64,000 nucleotides of DNA, taken from DATGKG01 sp963783145. GTDB taxonomy: Bacteria; Desulfobacterota; Binatia; Binatales; Binataceae. The stretch lies in assembly GCA_963783145.1 (NCBI GenBank), contig CAWAMM010000001.1, forward strand, positions 496,001 to 560,000, given 5' to 3'. The notes beneath the pieces are model-generated. The model was not told the origin of the DNA, did no database searches, and was given only the letters and a program-made list of their open reading frames with translations. Positions 52,451 to 61,804 of this stretch are shown here, in pieces. Position numbers and translations under genes: made by a program. Position 1 is the first letter of the stretch. Every line of letters begins with the position of its first letter.

Positions 52451-53485
52451 ATGCAGAATGATTGGCGTGATCTGATCAAACCGAAAGCAGTCGAGTTCGA
52501 CGAGAAGGAATCCACTGCGACTTACGGGCGGTTCCTCGCGGAACCGCTGGAGCGCGGCTATGGGACCACGGTCGGCAACGCGCTGCGCCGCATCCTACTC
52601 TCCTCGTTGCCGGGCTTCGCGATCACAGCCGTAAGGATCAAGAGCGTACTGCACGAGTTCTCGACCATTCCGGGAGTTAAGGAAGACGTCACCGACATCG
52701 TGCTGAACCTCAAAGAGGTGCGGCTGCGCCTGCATGAGGGCGACCAGATCACCGCGACGCTCAAGTCCAAGGGCGAAGGCGTGGTGACTGCGGCGGATAT
52801 CAATGCGGGGCCGAGCCTCGAGATTCTCACTCCCGGACAGCATATCGCGACGCTCGACAAGGGCGCCGACCTCGACATGGAAATCGTCATCAAGCGCGGC
52901 CGGGGTTATGTTACTGCGGAGCGCGGCGGCGAAGACGAGCCAATCGGCACTATCCGCCTCGATGCGGTGTTTTCACCGATTCGGAAAGTTAATTTCACGG
53001 TTACCAATGCCCGGGTCGGCAACCGCACCGACTACGACCGCCTGGCGCTGGAGATTTTCACCGACGGCTCCATCACCGCGCGCGACGCGCTCACCTACGC
53101 GGCGCGAGTGGCGCGCGACCAGATGTCGATTTTCGCGGGCGTTGAGGAAGAGGTCGAGGCTCCCGGCGGGCAGGTCGAGACCGGTGCGCAGGAAGCTCGC
53201 CCGACCATCAACGAGTTGCTCTATCGCCCGGTCGAAGGGCTGCCGATCTCGGTGCGCGCCTTCAATGGGCTGCAGAATGCCGATATCAAGTACATCGGCG
53301 AGCTGGTTCAGCGCACCGAGCAGGACATGCTCAAGATCAAGAATTTCGGCCGCAAGTCGCTCAACGAAATCAAGGAAGTGCTGGCCGACATGGGGCTCTC
53401 GCTCGGGATGCGGCTGGAGAATCTGCCTGCGCGCAGCGAACTCGACAAGATGTGGGAGGAGCAGGAGCGCCGCGAATCCACCTGA
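52451..53485 (+). CDS. rpoA: RNA polymerase subunit alpha
   Basis: The 344-residue subunit has an N-terminal dimerisation domain (EPLERGYGTTVGNALRRILL) and a C-terminal DNA-binding domain (ELVQRTEQDMLKIKNFGRKS). Length is normal. A long hairpin follows in the spacer to rplQ. Confidence 0.98.
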   Translation: MQNDWRDLIKPKAVEFDEKESTATYGRFLAEPLERGYGTTVGNALRRILLSSLPGFAITAVRIKSVLHEFSTIPGVKEDVTDIVLNLKEVRLRLHEGDQITATLKSKGEGVVTAADINAGPSLEILTPGQHIATLDKGADLDMEIVIKRGRGYVTAERGGEDEPIGTIRLDAVFSPIRKVNFTVTNARVGNRTDYDRLALEIFTDGSITARDALTYAARVARDQMSIFAGVEEEVEAPGGQVETGAQEARPTINELLYRPVEGLPISVRAFNGLQNADIKYIGELVQRTEQDMLKIKNFGRKSLNEIKEVLADMGLSLGMRLENLPARSELDKMWEEQERREST

Positions 53486-53535
53486 TCTCCTCTTCCGCGC
53501 CTGCCGCTCGCGGCGAGGCGCAAGCTGGGAGAGGT

Positions 53536-53568
53536 CGACGGGCGACATGCACCGCATGTTGCCCGTCG
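53536..53568 (+). repeat. Long hairpin in the rpoA-rplQ spacer
   Basis: CGACGGGCGACATGC (53536-53550) pairs with GCATGTTGCCCGTCG (53554-53568) across three loop bases, with one G-U wobble. No T-run follows, so it looks like an RNA-processing or stability element, not a terminator. Flanking CTCGCCTGCACC-like bases resemble other repeats here. Confidence 0.65.
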
Positions 53569-53625
53569 AGTGAGGGTGCAGGCGAGTGCCACGCCGCCTG
53601 AAGTTTCGGAGCTCGGAGATAGTCC

Positions 53626-54072
53626 ATGCGTCATCTTAATCTCGGAAGAAAGCTGAACCGGACCAAGGCTCATCGCCGGGCCCTGTTCAAGAACATGTTC
53701 CTCGCGCTGGTGAAAAGCAGCCGCATCACCACCACCGATCAGAAGGCCAAAGAGCTGCGCCGCTTTGCCGATCGGATGGTGACGCTGGGCAAGAAGGGCG
53801 ACCTCGCGGCACGGCGCCGCGCGTTCTCGTACCTGCAGTCGCATCAGGCTGTCAAGAAGCTCTTCGATGAGATCGCGCCACGCTACAAAGATCGCGCGGG
53901 CGGATACACCCGGGTGGTGAAGTTCGGCTTCCGCCGTGGCGATGCGGCCCAGCTCTCGATCATCGAGTTCACCGGCCTCGAGGAGAAGGCGCCGACTCGC
54001 AAGCGACCTCGCCGCAAGAAGGAAGGCGCGGACGAGCATGCCGGCCATCAGCACGCCGCCGCCAGCGCCTAG
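53626..54072 (+). CDS. rplQ: Ribosomal protein L17 with charged tail
   Basis: The L17 core is MRHLNLGRKLNRTKAHRRAL and YTRVVKFGFRRGDAAQLSIIE. It is 148 residues against the usual 115-130, the extra being KRPRRKKEGADEHAGHQHAA, rich in Lys and His. It closes the alpha operon. Confidence 0.96.
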   Translation: MRHLNLGRKLNRTKAHRRALFKNMFLALVKSSRITTTDQKAKELRRFADRMVTLGKKGDLAARRRAFSYLQSHQAVKKLFDEIAPRYKDRAGGYTRVVKFGFRRGDAAQLSIIEFTGLEEKAPTRKRPRRKKEGADEHAGHQHAAASA

Positions 54073-54096
54073 CCCTCCATCATACTGTAAGGCACC

Positions 54097-54128
54097 AAGG
54101 CCCGCGCATCGCGCGGGCCTTTCTCTTT
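54097..54128 (+). terminator. Rho-independent terminator after rplQ
   Basis: AAGGCCCGCGC (54097-54107) pairs perfectly with GCGCGGGCCTT (54111-54121) around ATC, followed by TCTCTTTT. It ends the ribosomal superoperon and may also serve the convergent gene. Confidence 0.93.
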
Positions 54129-54713
54129 TCAGAATCCTTGGATAACCAAATCCGCGTGGCGATGCGGCGCGATGTGTTCGAGGTACCAATTCTCCGCGGC
54201 AACCCATCGCGCCATCCATGAGGTGCTGGGCTGCGCCCGAGCCGACATCCGGCGCACCCGTTCATCACGCGGAGTTTCGATGAAAATCGTGACATCGATG
54301 AGCGGGCGCAACTCCGGGCGCATCGAGAATACGCCCTCGATGATCACAATCTCGCGCGGGTGGATTTCGATCCATTCGGCGAGGCTATCGGCGGCCCAAT
54401 CATAGCGCTGATAGCGGGCGGGCTTCCCGTCGCGCAGCGGCATCAGAGCTTCATCGCGAAGCCGCCGCCAATCGAAATAGTTTTCGTATGCTTGTCGGGG
54501 AGTGAGCTGCACATATTGCGCTCCTATCAGCGGGCGATAGAAGTCGTCGCACCTGACGATTGATACTCGGCCGGCGAATGCCTCGCTGACACCTTTCGCG
54601 AGGGTGGACTTTCCCGCGCCGCCACATCCATCGATGCCGACAACCATCGGATCACTGCGACGGCGGTCATTCAATAGTGTGCATGCTGCGTGCACCGCGT
54701 CGGCAGGGGTCAT
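54129..54713 (-). CDS. Uridine kinase-like P-loop protein
   Basis: The 194-residue P-loop kinase has Walker A GCGGAGKS (29-36), IVRCDDFYRP after the second strand and VIIEGVFSMRPEL as the Walker-B-like strand. This fits the uridine/phosphoribulokinase family, phosphorylating a nucleoside or small hydroxyl substrate. It is short compared with Udk (about 210), so the substrate is open. It follows the small gene at 54723-54974 by nine bases and is convergent with rplQ. Confidence 0.75.
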   Translation of the reverse strand: MTPADAVHAACTLLNDRRRSDPMVVGIDGCGGAGKSTLAKGVSEAFAGRVSIVRCDDFYRPLIGAQYVQLTPRQAYENYFDWRRLRDEALMPLRDGKPARYQRYDWAADSLAEWIEIHPREIVIIEGVFSMRPELRPLIDVTIFIETPRDERVRRMSARAQPSTSWMARWVAAENWYLEHIAPHRHADLVIQGF

Positions 54714-54722
54714 CGCGATGGG

Positions 54723-54974
54723 CTAGATCGATTCGGCGATCTTCGCGCGCAGGGCCATGTGCGCGCTTTTGAAGCCCGACAGGATGCCGTCCTCGAAGTT
54801 CCATCCCGAGTCGGCGATGAGGTCGGGGAAGTCATGCGGATTCCGTATGTCTTCGGAACTGAGCCCGGGATGAATTTTGTTGGCCAATTCGAGGACCTTT
54901 TTCGCTTGAAGGTCAATTAGCTCGAGCATCAGCTGATCGACTGCTCCGAGCGTCTCGCGCGTGAATGCCGCCAT
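54723..54974 (-). CDS. Conserved-looking hypothetical helical protein
   Basis: The 83-residue frame from ATG 54974 (MAAFTRETLGAVDQLMLELI) is predicted helical throughout, with DFPDLIADSGWNFEDGI near the middle. An ATG at 55001 adds nine residues. Tight spacing to the kinase-like gene suggests one transcript. No function is recognised. Confidence 0.55.
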   Translation of the reverse strand: MAAFTRETLGAVDQLMLELIDLQAKKVLELANKIHPGLSSEDIRNPHDFPDLIADSGWNFEDGILSGFKSAHMALRAKIAESI

Positions 54975-55240
54975 TTGGGAAATCCTATTCCTAACCGCCA
55001 TCCGCGAAAATCTCCGGGCGTCCGGGTCCGGGGCGACTTATATTGAGGGATGAGGGCTTGCGCGCAGTCGCCGGATGCCTAATGCTTTGAGGTTCGGGCC
55101 GAACGGCGAATTCGACGAATCGAACCGCGAGCATATAGCTGGATTACCAAACGAAGCCAAATAACCCTTGAAAATCAATCGTCTTCGATTTTATTTCGCC
55201 TGCGAAATACGCCAATCTGGGCGCTAAGGATAACCATTTG

Positions 55241-56689
55241 ATGGCAAACGAACTGACCAAGCCGGAAAAGTTCTTCCAAAAACGGTTCGGCATGAACGAA
55301 CCCGCCTTCGAACAAATCCTTGGCACTGCGCTCGAACGCAAGGCCGACTATGCCGACCTCTACTTCGAGTATCGCAATGCCGAGGCGCTCGCGCTCGAAG
55401 AATCGATGGTGAATCACACCAGCAAGAGCGTCAGCCAGGGCGTCGGTGTGCGCGTATGCGCCGAGGACCGCACCGGGTACGCCTATTCGGATGAGGTTAC
55501 CGTCGATCGCATGAAGATCGCGGCCGAAGCGGCGCGCGCCATCGCCGATACTCGCACCCGCGAGGTCGCGCCGGTTCAGGTCGGCACCGCGGTCCGCCGT
55601 CATAACCTCTACGAGCTCGACAGCACTCCGCTGGAGATTCCGGTCGAGGAGCGCGCCAAGCTGCTGTACGAAATCGACAAGATCGCGCGCGAGTATGATC
55701 CCCGCATCAAGAACGTGATGGCCTCGTTCGTCGCCGAACAGAAGTTGGTGATGATAGTCACTAGCGAGGGGAAAATCGCCGCCGACACGCAGCCGCTCTG
55801 TCGCCTGAATGTGAGTGTGATCGCCGAAGAAGGCGGGCAGCGCCAGATGGGCAGCTTCGGCGGCGGAGGCCGCGTCGAATGGCGCTATTTTCTCGAAGGC
55901 GAGAAGTGGCGCGACTATGCAAAGGAAGCGGCGCGCCAGGCAATCGTAAATCTCGGCGCTATCGATGCGCCTGCGGGCGAGACCATCGTCGTCCTCGCGC
56001 CAGGATGGCCCGGAATCCTGCTGCATGAAGCAATCGGCCATGGGCTCGAGGGCGATTTCAATCGCAAGGGTACTTCGGCATTCGCAGGGAAGATCGGGCA
56101 GCGCGTCGCGAGCGAGTTCTGCACTGTAGTTGATGATGGAACAATTGCAAGCCGCCGCGGCAGCCTCAACGTCGATGACGAAGGGACTCCGACTTCGCGC
56201 ACGGTGCTCATCGAAAGGGGCATCTTGCGCGGCTACATGCAGGATCGGATGAACGCCAAGCTGATGAAGATGGAGGCGACCGGGAACGGCCGGCGCGAGA
56301 GCTTCGCGCATGCGCCGATGCCGCGCATGACTAATACTTTCATGCTCAATGGCGAGCACGACCCGAAGGACATCATTAAGTCGGTGCCGAAGGGACTCTA
56401 TGCGGTCAGCTTCGGTGGCGGCCAGGTCGATATCACCAATGGCAAATTCGTGTTTTCGGCAAGCGAGGCCTACCTCATCGAAAATGGCGAGGTGACCAAG
56501 CCGGTTAAAGGCGCGACGCTGATCGGCAACGGTCCCGACGTGCTCACGCGCGTTACGATGGTCGGGAACGACCTCGAACTCGACTCGGGCATCGGCACCT
56601 GCGGCAAAGACGGGCAATCGGTGCCGGTCGGCGTCGGGATGCCAACCATTCGCATCGACGGGATCACCGTCGGTGGAACCAGTAATTAA
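55241..56689 (+). CDS. tldD: Metalloprotease TldD
   Basis: The 482-residue subunit forms a hetero-oligomer with TldE/PmbA and degrades unfolded or small peptides. Motif HEAIGHGLEGD gives ligands H262 and H267 with catalytic E263; a Cys near the C terminus (GTCGKDG) is the expected third ligand. ATG 55241 is preferred to TTG 55238. In Escherichia coli TldDE also trims the microcin B17 leader. pmbA follows after 15 bases. Confidence 0.95.
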   Translation: MANELTKPEKFFQKRFGMNEPAFEQILGTALERKADYADLYFEYRNAEALALEESMVNHTSKSVSQGVGVRVCAEDRTGYAYSDEVTVDRMKIAAEAARAIADTRTREVAPVQVGTAVRRHNLYELDSTPLEIPVEERAKLLYEIDKIAREYDPRIKNVMASFVAEQKLVMIVTSEGKIAADTQPLCRLNVSVIAEEGGQRQMGSFGGGGRVEWRYFLEGEKWRDYAKEAARQAIVNLGAIDAPAGETIVVLAPGWPGILLHEAIGHGLEGDFNRKGTSAFAGKIGQRVASEFCTVVDDGTIASRRGSLNVDDEGTPTSRTVLIERGILRGYMQDRMNAKLMKMEATGNGRRESFAHAPMPRMTNTFMLNGEHDPKDIIKSVPKGLYAVSFGGGQVDITNGKFVFSASEAYLIENGEVTKPVKGATLIGNGPDVLTRVTMVGNDLELDSGIGTCGKDGQSVPVGVGMPTIRIDGITVGGTSN

Positions 56690-56704
56690 GGTTCAGAGAA
56701 GTAG

Positions 56705-58054
56705 ATGGCGGAATTAGATCTGAAACTTGCCGAATGGGCTCTAGGCGTTGCAAAGAAAAATGGCGCGACCGCGGCCGAAGTGCTGCTCGTCAGCGGAGAG
56801 TCGCTGGCAGCTGGTGTGCGGCTCGGCGAGGTCGAGAAGCTCAAGAGCTCGCGCGAGCGGCGGCTAGGGCTGCGGGTGTTTACCGGACAATCGTCCGCGA
56901 CGTCGTCGACCGCTGAGATCGAGGAAGACTCACTTAAGGAATTCATCAAGAGTACGGTTGACCTCGCGAAGCTGACCGCGCCTGATCCATGGTCGGGGCT
57001 TCCCGACCCGTCGCTGCACCCCCAATCTTTTCCCGAGCTGGACCTCGAAGACAACCAGCATCGGATAATCGAGGCGCCGAAAGCGCTCGAGCTTGCACGC
57101 ATCGCTGAAAAGGCGGCGCTCAACAGCGATCCGCGCATCAAAAATTCCGACGGCGCGGAATTCGATTCCGGCACCTATCGGGTGATTTTCGCCAACAGCC
57201 AGGGTTTTGCGGGTGAGTATTCGGGGACCAACTATCATCTCGGCGTTGCGCCGATCGCGCAGGACGACAGTGGGATGCAGACTGGCTACTGGTACACCTC
57301 GAACCGGATGTATCAGAAGCTCGATGATCCGGCGATGGTGGGAAAGAAATCGGCGGAGCGTGCGTTACGAAAACTCGGCGCCCGAAAAATCAAGACCACT
57401 CGGGTTCCGATCGTCTTCGATCCGCAGATGGCGGCGGGCCTGGTTCATACCATGGCGAGTGCGGCGTCCGGACCGTCGCTCTACAAGGGCGCTTCCTTTC
57501 TTGTAGGGAAACTTAGCCAAAAAGTAGCATCAGCGAATGTTACTCTGGTCGATGACGCGCGGATGCTCGGCGGACCCGGCTCGAAGCCTTTCGACGGCGA
57601 AGGACTGGCGACCAATCGCAAGAATCTCGTCGAGAAGGGCGAGCTTAAAACCTACCTGCTGGACAGCTATTCGGCGCGTAAGCTGAACCTTGCGCCGACC
57701 GGCAATGCCTCGCGCTCGGTGGGTTCGCCACCGGGAGTTAGCACCACAAACTTCTACCTGGTGCCGGGCAACTACACGCTCGAGGAGATCATCGGTTCAG
57801 TCAAACAAGGTTTGTACCTCACCGAGCAGATCGGCTTCGGAGTGAACATGGTGACCGGCGACTACTCGCGCGGCGCAGGTGGGATCTGGATCGAAAATGG
57901 CGAACTGACCTATCCCGTGCAGGAGGTGACCATCGCGGGCAACCTCAAAGAGATGTTCAATTCGATCGAGATGATCGGGAGTGACCTGGTGTGGCGCTCC
58001 TCGACGGTATCGCCCACCATCAAGATCGCCGAGATGACCATCGCCGGAGCATAG
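56705..58054 (+). CDS. pmbA: TldE/PmbA protease subunit
   Basis: The 449-residue partner of TldD lacks the HExxxH motif, as expected for the non-catalytic subunit, and shares its fold (GLVHTMASAASGPSLYKGASF, IWIENGELTYPVQEVTIAGN). It lies directly after tldD in one operon. Confidence 0.95.
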   Translation: MAELDLKLAEWALGVAKKNGATAAEVLLVSGESLAAGVRLGEVEKLKSSRERRLGLRVFTGQSSATSSTAEIEEDSLKEFIKSTVDLAKLTAPDPWSGLPDPSLHPQSFPELDLEDNQHRIIEAPKALELARIAEKAALNSDPRIKNSDGAEFDSGTYRVIFANSQGFAGEYSGTNYHLGVAPIAQDDSGMQTGYWYTSNRMYQKLDDPAMVGKKSAERALRKLGARKIKTTRVPIVFDPQMAAGLVHTMASAASGPSLYKGASFLVGKLSQKVASANVTLVDDARMLGGPGSKPFDGEGLATNRKNLVEKGELKTYLLDSYSARKLNLAPTGNASRSVGSPPGVSTTNFYLVPGNYTLEEIIGSVKQGLYLTEQIGFGVNMVTGDYSRGAGGIWIENGELTYPVQEVTIAGNLKEMFNSIEMIGSDLVWRSSTVSPTIKIAEMTIAGA

Positions 58055-58057
58055 CCG

Positions 58058-58594
58058 ATGCACGTGCCACGCTGGACAACGATGTTGTTGGCGATGGCAC
58101 TTCTTCTTCCTGCCGAGGCGCTCGCGAATCCCGCCGCGCTAATGAGCGGCCCGATGCGATGCGGCATCAATGGCTATGGGTGGCCGCTCTCGGCCAACGA
58201 CGCGCCCATCGCGGCCGACGCTGGTACCATGGAAATCGTTTCGGATGGAAACGGCAAATTCACTTCAGGTCAAATGACCCGGCATATCGGTGATGACACA
58301 CGGATGGCGGGTACCAACGTGTGCACCTTCGACCTCGAGAGCGGAAGTTACGTTCAGCGGCCCGACGGAACTACCACGAATATCCTTAGCTGGAAATTGC
58401 GTGCAGGAAGCGACCCTCATTGCGGCGCGATCGTCACCAATTCGAAGTACCTGGGTTACGTCGAAGGGGCACGCGACTTCCATTCCGTAACTTACACGTC
58501 CACTTCCTACACTTTGGAAAATGGTCGGATCGGCTATGTCGGATCAAGTCCGCAAGGAGTGGTGATTGGCGTGTGCGAACCGCTCGGGAAATGA
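58058..58594 (+). CDS. Secreted protein of unknown function
   Basis: The 178-residue protein has a clear signal peptide (TTMLLAMALLLPAEALA, cut after about residue 23). The mature part is beta-rich with four Cys (RCGINGYG, NVCTF, PHCGAI, GVCEP), which could form two disulphides. It starts three bases after pmbA, so it is probably cotranscribed. No domain is recognised. Confidence 0.7.
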   Translation: MHVPRWTTMLLAMALLLPAEALANPAALMSGPMRCGINGYGWPLSANDAPIAADAGTMEIVSDGNGKFTSGQMTRHIGDDTRMAGTNVCTFDLESGSYVQRPDGTTTNILSWKLRAGSDPHCGAIVTNSKYLGYVEGARDFHSVTYTSTSYTLENGRIGYVGSSPQGVVIGVCEPLGK

Positions 58595-58606
58595 ACGCCG
58601 GTTACG

Positions 58607-59590
58607 ATGAGACCTCATCAAATTGCGATCGCGATTTTTTCATCACTTCTGATTATGGGCGGATCGATAGTGTCGGTCCGTGGGGCAGCAGCGAAGAACA
58701 CCATCGTTGGAGTAGCGCTATCGCCGGCCCATTTCCCTTATTTCTCGGACGCTGACTTCAACGCATTCTTCGACGAGGCTGCCCAGATTGGAAGTCATGT
58801 CACCTGGATCTTTCAATGGGGCTCGCCGCCACCCTCAGGATCATTTTCCGTGGTGCAGCGATGGGCGAAGCAGCGTGGACTCAAGTTCCAGCTATGGCTT
58901 AGTCCCACTACTTTGTCGAATGATCGTAAGGATCCGGACTTGCCAAAGTCGCTGGCGGGCAAGGGTTTTGCTGACTCGCAGGTGCGCCAGGCATATGTGA
59001 AGGAGGTGCTTGAGCTTGCCGCTCTGAAACCTGATGTGCTTGGCCTCGCGACCGAGATCAATTTCCTGGCGCAAAATCCACGCGAGTTAACGTCGTTTGT
59101 AAGTCTCGCGCACGAAGCTTATGCGGCGGTGAAAGCAAAGTATCCGGAGCAGACCGTCACCGTCAGTTTCCAGTGGGAAGTGATGCGTGCGCATCAGCAG
59201 TACGACATGCTCAGGCAATTTGCGGATAGCGTCGATGTCTATTCCTTCACCAGCTATCCCGATGCTTTTGGGGATCCGTCCAAAGCGCAAGTCCCCGATG
59301 ACTATTACTCATCGGTGCGCGAATTTCTTCCGACCCAGCGCGTCGCAATTTCCGAGCTCGGATGGAGTTCTGCACCGCCTGCCGGCGAGGATGTTCAGGC
59401 GAATTTTCTCGGACGGCTTCCCGGCTTGACGCACGGCGCGAAATTCGAATTTGTGACACTTGCCCTCCTTCATGATGTCTCGCTATTTACCGGCGACCTC
59501 GAGCGGCTTAATCATGTAGGCATCCGCACGTTTGATGACGCGCCGAAAAAAAGTTGGTACGTGGTTCTGAAGCTTCCGGAGCTGCGATGA
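58607..59590 (+). CDS. Secreted TIM-barrel glycosidase-like protein
   Basis: The 327-residue protein has a signal peptide (IAIAIFSSLLIMGGSIVS). Strand-like segments alternate with helices. Two Glu at strand ends, E150 in GLATEINF and E250 in VAISELGWSS, are placed like the acid/base and nucleophile of clan GH-A hydrolases, with WLSP and SYPDAFG at other barrel ends. The exact GH family and substrate are not recognised. It follows the secreted gene by 12 bases. Confidence 0.65.
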   Translation: MRPHQIAIAIFSSLLIMGGSIVSVRGAAAKNTIVGVALSPAHFPYFSDADFNAFFDEAAQIGSHVTWIFQWGSPPPSGSFSVVQRWAKQRGLKFQLWLSPTTLSNDRKDPDLPKSLAGKGFADSQVRQAYVKEVLELAALKPDVLGLATEINFLAQNPRELTSFVSLAHEAYAAVKAKYPEQTVTVSFQWEVMRAHQQYDMLRQFADSVDVYSFTSYPDAFGDPSKAQVPDDYYSSVREFLPTQRVAISELGWSSAPPAGEDVQANFLGRLPGLTHGAKFEFVTLALLHDVSLFTGDLERLNHVGIRTFDDAPKKSWYVVLKLPELR

Positions 59591-59601
59591 GGAGAATCGA
59601 C

Positions 59602-60003
59602 ATGGATCGCGCCAGGCTGATCGATCTTACACGACGGTTCACCGATGCGTTCAATCGCAACGATCTCGACGCAGTGATGGCGTTCTTTTCCGACGATGCC
59701 GTTTATGGCGAGTTCAACGGAAAGCACAATCTAGGCAGGGCTGCGATACGTGCCGCCTTTGAGCCGCAGTTCAGCGGCGCCTTCGGCAACATGAAGTTCC
59801 TCGAAGACGACATCTTCGTCGATGCTGAAAGCGGTCAGGCGATGATCAGCTGGCGATGCACGCTCTCCATCAATGGCAAGCCCACCTCATGGCGCGGATT
59901 AGATCTGCTTCTTTTTCTCGGCGAGTGTGTCATTTCGAAGCGTACCTACGCGAAAGCCCGGGCCCCACTCTTCGAAGATGGGTGGACGGATGCGCGCGAA
60001 TAA
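59602..60003 (+). CDS. NTF2-like/SnoaL-type small protein
   Basis: The 133-residue protein begins with the family pattern RLIDLTRRFTDAFNRNDLDA, MAFFSDDAVYGEF. The cone-shaped alpha/beta fold binds small ligands or acts as an isomerase/cyclase, but no catalytic set is evident. ATG 59602 follows TGAGGAG by seven bases; an ATG at 59587 would overlap the previous stop. It is last in the tldD-led operon. Confidence 0.75.
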   Translation: MDRARLIDLTRRFTDAFNRNDLDAVMAFFSDDAVYGEFNGKHNLGRAAIRAAFEPQFSGAFGNMKFLEDDIFVDAESGQAMISWRCTLSINGKPTSWRGLDLLLFLGECVISKRTYAKARAPLFEDGWTDARE

Positions 60004-60445
60004 GATCAGCCTGCTCACTTCCTGACCAGTAGCTCGCTGGGCCAGCACATTAGGGCTGACCAATGACGCCGATCCGGTCGAAGCGGCTCGCGAAAACGCG
60101 AAATTCGTAGCAAAACGCGATTCCTTACGCGGTAGCCGCCCAAAATTCCTCAGCCCATACCGATCGGTATGTGATGGCATCGCGATTGCTGATCACTGGG
60201 CGGTAAGTTTTTCCTGGCGAGGATGCATGGGTTCATCGTTTCGGGCAAAATTATTTCAGGTAGGTGGTTTGTCGCGAGAGTCCGGTCTCGGATTATCGCA
60301 TCGAGTTGGCCCGCTGGAAGTTGTCGCAGACGATCGCGATCTCGACGTCAATCGCCAAAGTTCTCAGTCAACCCAGTCTCACCGATCCCACATCTTTATC
60401 GAGCGAGGTCTCTCTCTTCCGCGGAATCACCCGGGTGGAACGCGA
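60004..60445. other. Intergenic region with a perfect 16-base palindrome
   Basis: No gene is seen. CATACCGATCGGTATG at 60156-60171 is a perfect palindrome of the size and style bound by TetR-type dimers. No TetR gene is in the window. The frame of the downstream gene is open from 60227, but that stretch has no coding character. Confidence 0.5.
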
Positions 60446-61801
60446 GTGGAGTCAGAAACAAAATTGACAAAACACGAATCGATCCGAACCCGATTGGCTG
60501 CGTCAATCGGTCTCTCCAGCATAGTGGCGTTGACGCTGATCGTGCTGGCGACTCCTGCCGGCGCGGTGGTTTTCAACATGGGCGGTCCCGGTGGCGCCGC
60601 CGGCGTGGACATGAGTACCACGTCGGGCCTGTATGCGAGCGGGCGCGACGAGGTGCCGACTTTGATTGCGCAGCTGGGTGCGATTGCCCCGGGCGGCGAC
60701 GTTTTCGAGGACCTCGGCGTACCGTCGATTTCTCCAGAAGGTGACGTCGTCTTCGGCGCCGAGACGGTCGGCCAGGACGATCGGCCGCGATGGGACGTCT
60801 ATCGCGCCAACGTCGGAGCGCCGGGCAACCTGCGCATCGTGCGAGTCCTTGACGGCGCGTCCATGGACGATGGCTGTCGCCCTGCGTTCAAGGTCGATCC
60901 GTATCCAGTCGCGGGCGCCCATGGGCTGGTCGCTTTTCTGGCTCCCGAGGCTTCGGGGAAGGACGCAGTTTTCCGCTACGAGAATGGGCGCCTGAGTTGC
61001 GTAGCGCATCTCGGCGATCGCACCGCGCAGGGCCATTCGCTCAAGTTGCTGTACTTCGGCAGCGCGGATATCACCAGCAACGGTGAAATGGCGTTTCTCG
61101 GACGTGTTCAAGAGGCTGGGGTTGAGAAGGCTGTCGTCATCACCGTCGGCGCGAACTCCTCGATGCGTGAAGTAGCACGCGAAGGGGACCGTGCTCCCGG
61201 TGGTGGTAACTTCGGCGCGAGCTTCGGCAGGCCGGCGATCGTGCATTCCGGCTTCGGAAACCTGATTGCCTTCACCAATCGAGATTCATCGACTGATTCC
61301 GCATACGTAGCCACTGCAGACGGCCTCTCGCGCTGCTTCCGTACCGGCGCGCACACCAAACTGGGAGTGTTGACCTACATCTCCGATGGACGCCCGGGTC
61401 TGCTTGCCGATGGAACTGTGATCATTAGTGGCGCGTCGAAGGATCGGTACGCGGTTTTTAAAGCGAAGGATGGGGAGCTGATCCCGATCAAGCGCGAGGG
61501 CGATATAACCCAGTTCGGCACTCGGCTGGCGGGTTTCGTCGATCCTTCGGTGACCTCAGCAGGTTTGGTGTATCTGGGAGGTCACGACGACACCGGTGAG
61601 GAACACTTGTTCGTATTTGAATCGGGCGACGACCTTCAGATCCCGATCGAATCGAGCGCCGATGTGTCGGCGTCGGGGCGCTGGCTGCCGCCATTCTTCC
61701 CCGGCAGTCTCGCAGTGAATCAGCGAGGAGACCTTGCCGCGCTTGGCGCTGCGCCCAATTCCGACCCCGCTAGACTGCGCACGGTGATCTTCGACTGGTA
61801 G
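60446..61801 (+). CDS. Secreted repeat protein, propeller-like
   Basis: From GTG 60446 this gives 451 residues with a signal peptide (GLSSIVALTLIVLATPAGA). The mature part repeats a pattern of Ile/Val strands ending in DG or NG turns (SISPEGDVVFGAE, ITSNGEMAFLGRV, LLADGTVIISGAS, VTSAGLVYLGG). About six to seven repeats suggest a beta-propeller. TTG 60464 is an alternative start. Function unknown. Confidence 0.65.
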   Translation: MESETKLTKHESIRTRLAASIGLSSIVALTLIVLATPAGAVVFNMGGPGGAAGVDMSTTSGLYASGRDEVPTLIAQLGAIAPGGDVFEDLGVPSISPEGDVVFGAETVGQDDRPRWDVYRANVGAPGNLRIVRVLDGASMDDGCRPAFKVDPYPVAGAHGLVAFLAPEASGKDAVFRYENGRLSCVAHLGDRTAQGHSLKLLYFGSADITSNGEMAFLGRVQEAGVEKAVVITVGANSSMREVAREGDRAPGGGNFGASFGRPAIVHSGFGNLIAFTNRDSSTDSAYVATADGLSRCFRTGAHTKLGVLTYISDGRPGLLADGTVIISGASKDRYAVFKAKDGELIPIKREGDITQFGTRLAGFVDPSVTSAGLVYLGGHDDTGEEHLFVFESGDDLQIPIESSADVSASGRWLPPFFPGSLAVNQRGDLAALGAAPNSDPARLRTVIFDW

Positions 61802-61804
61802 AGC

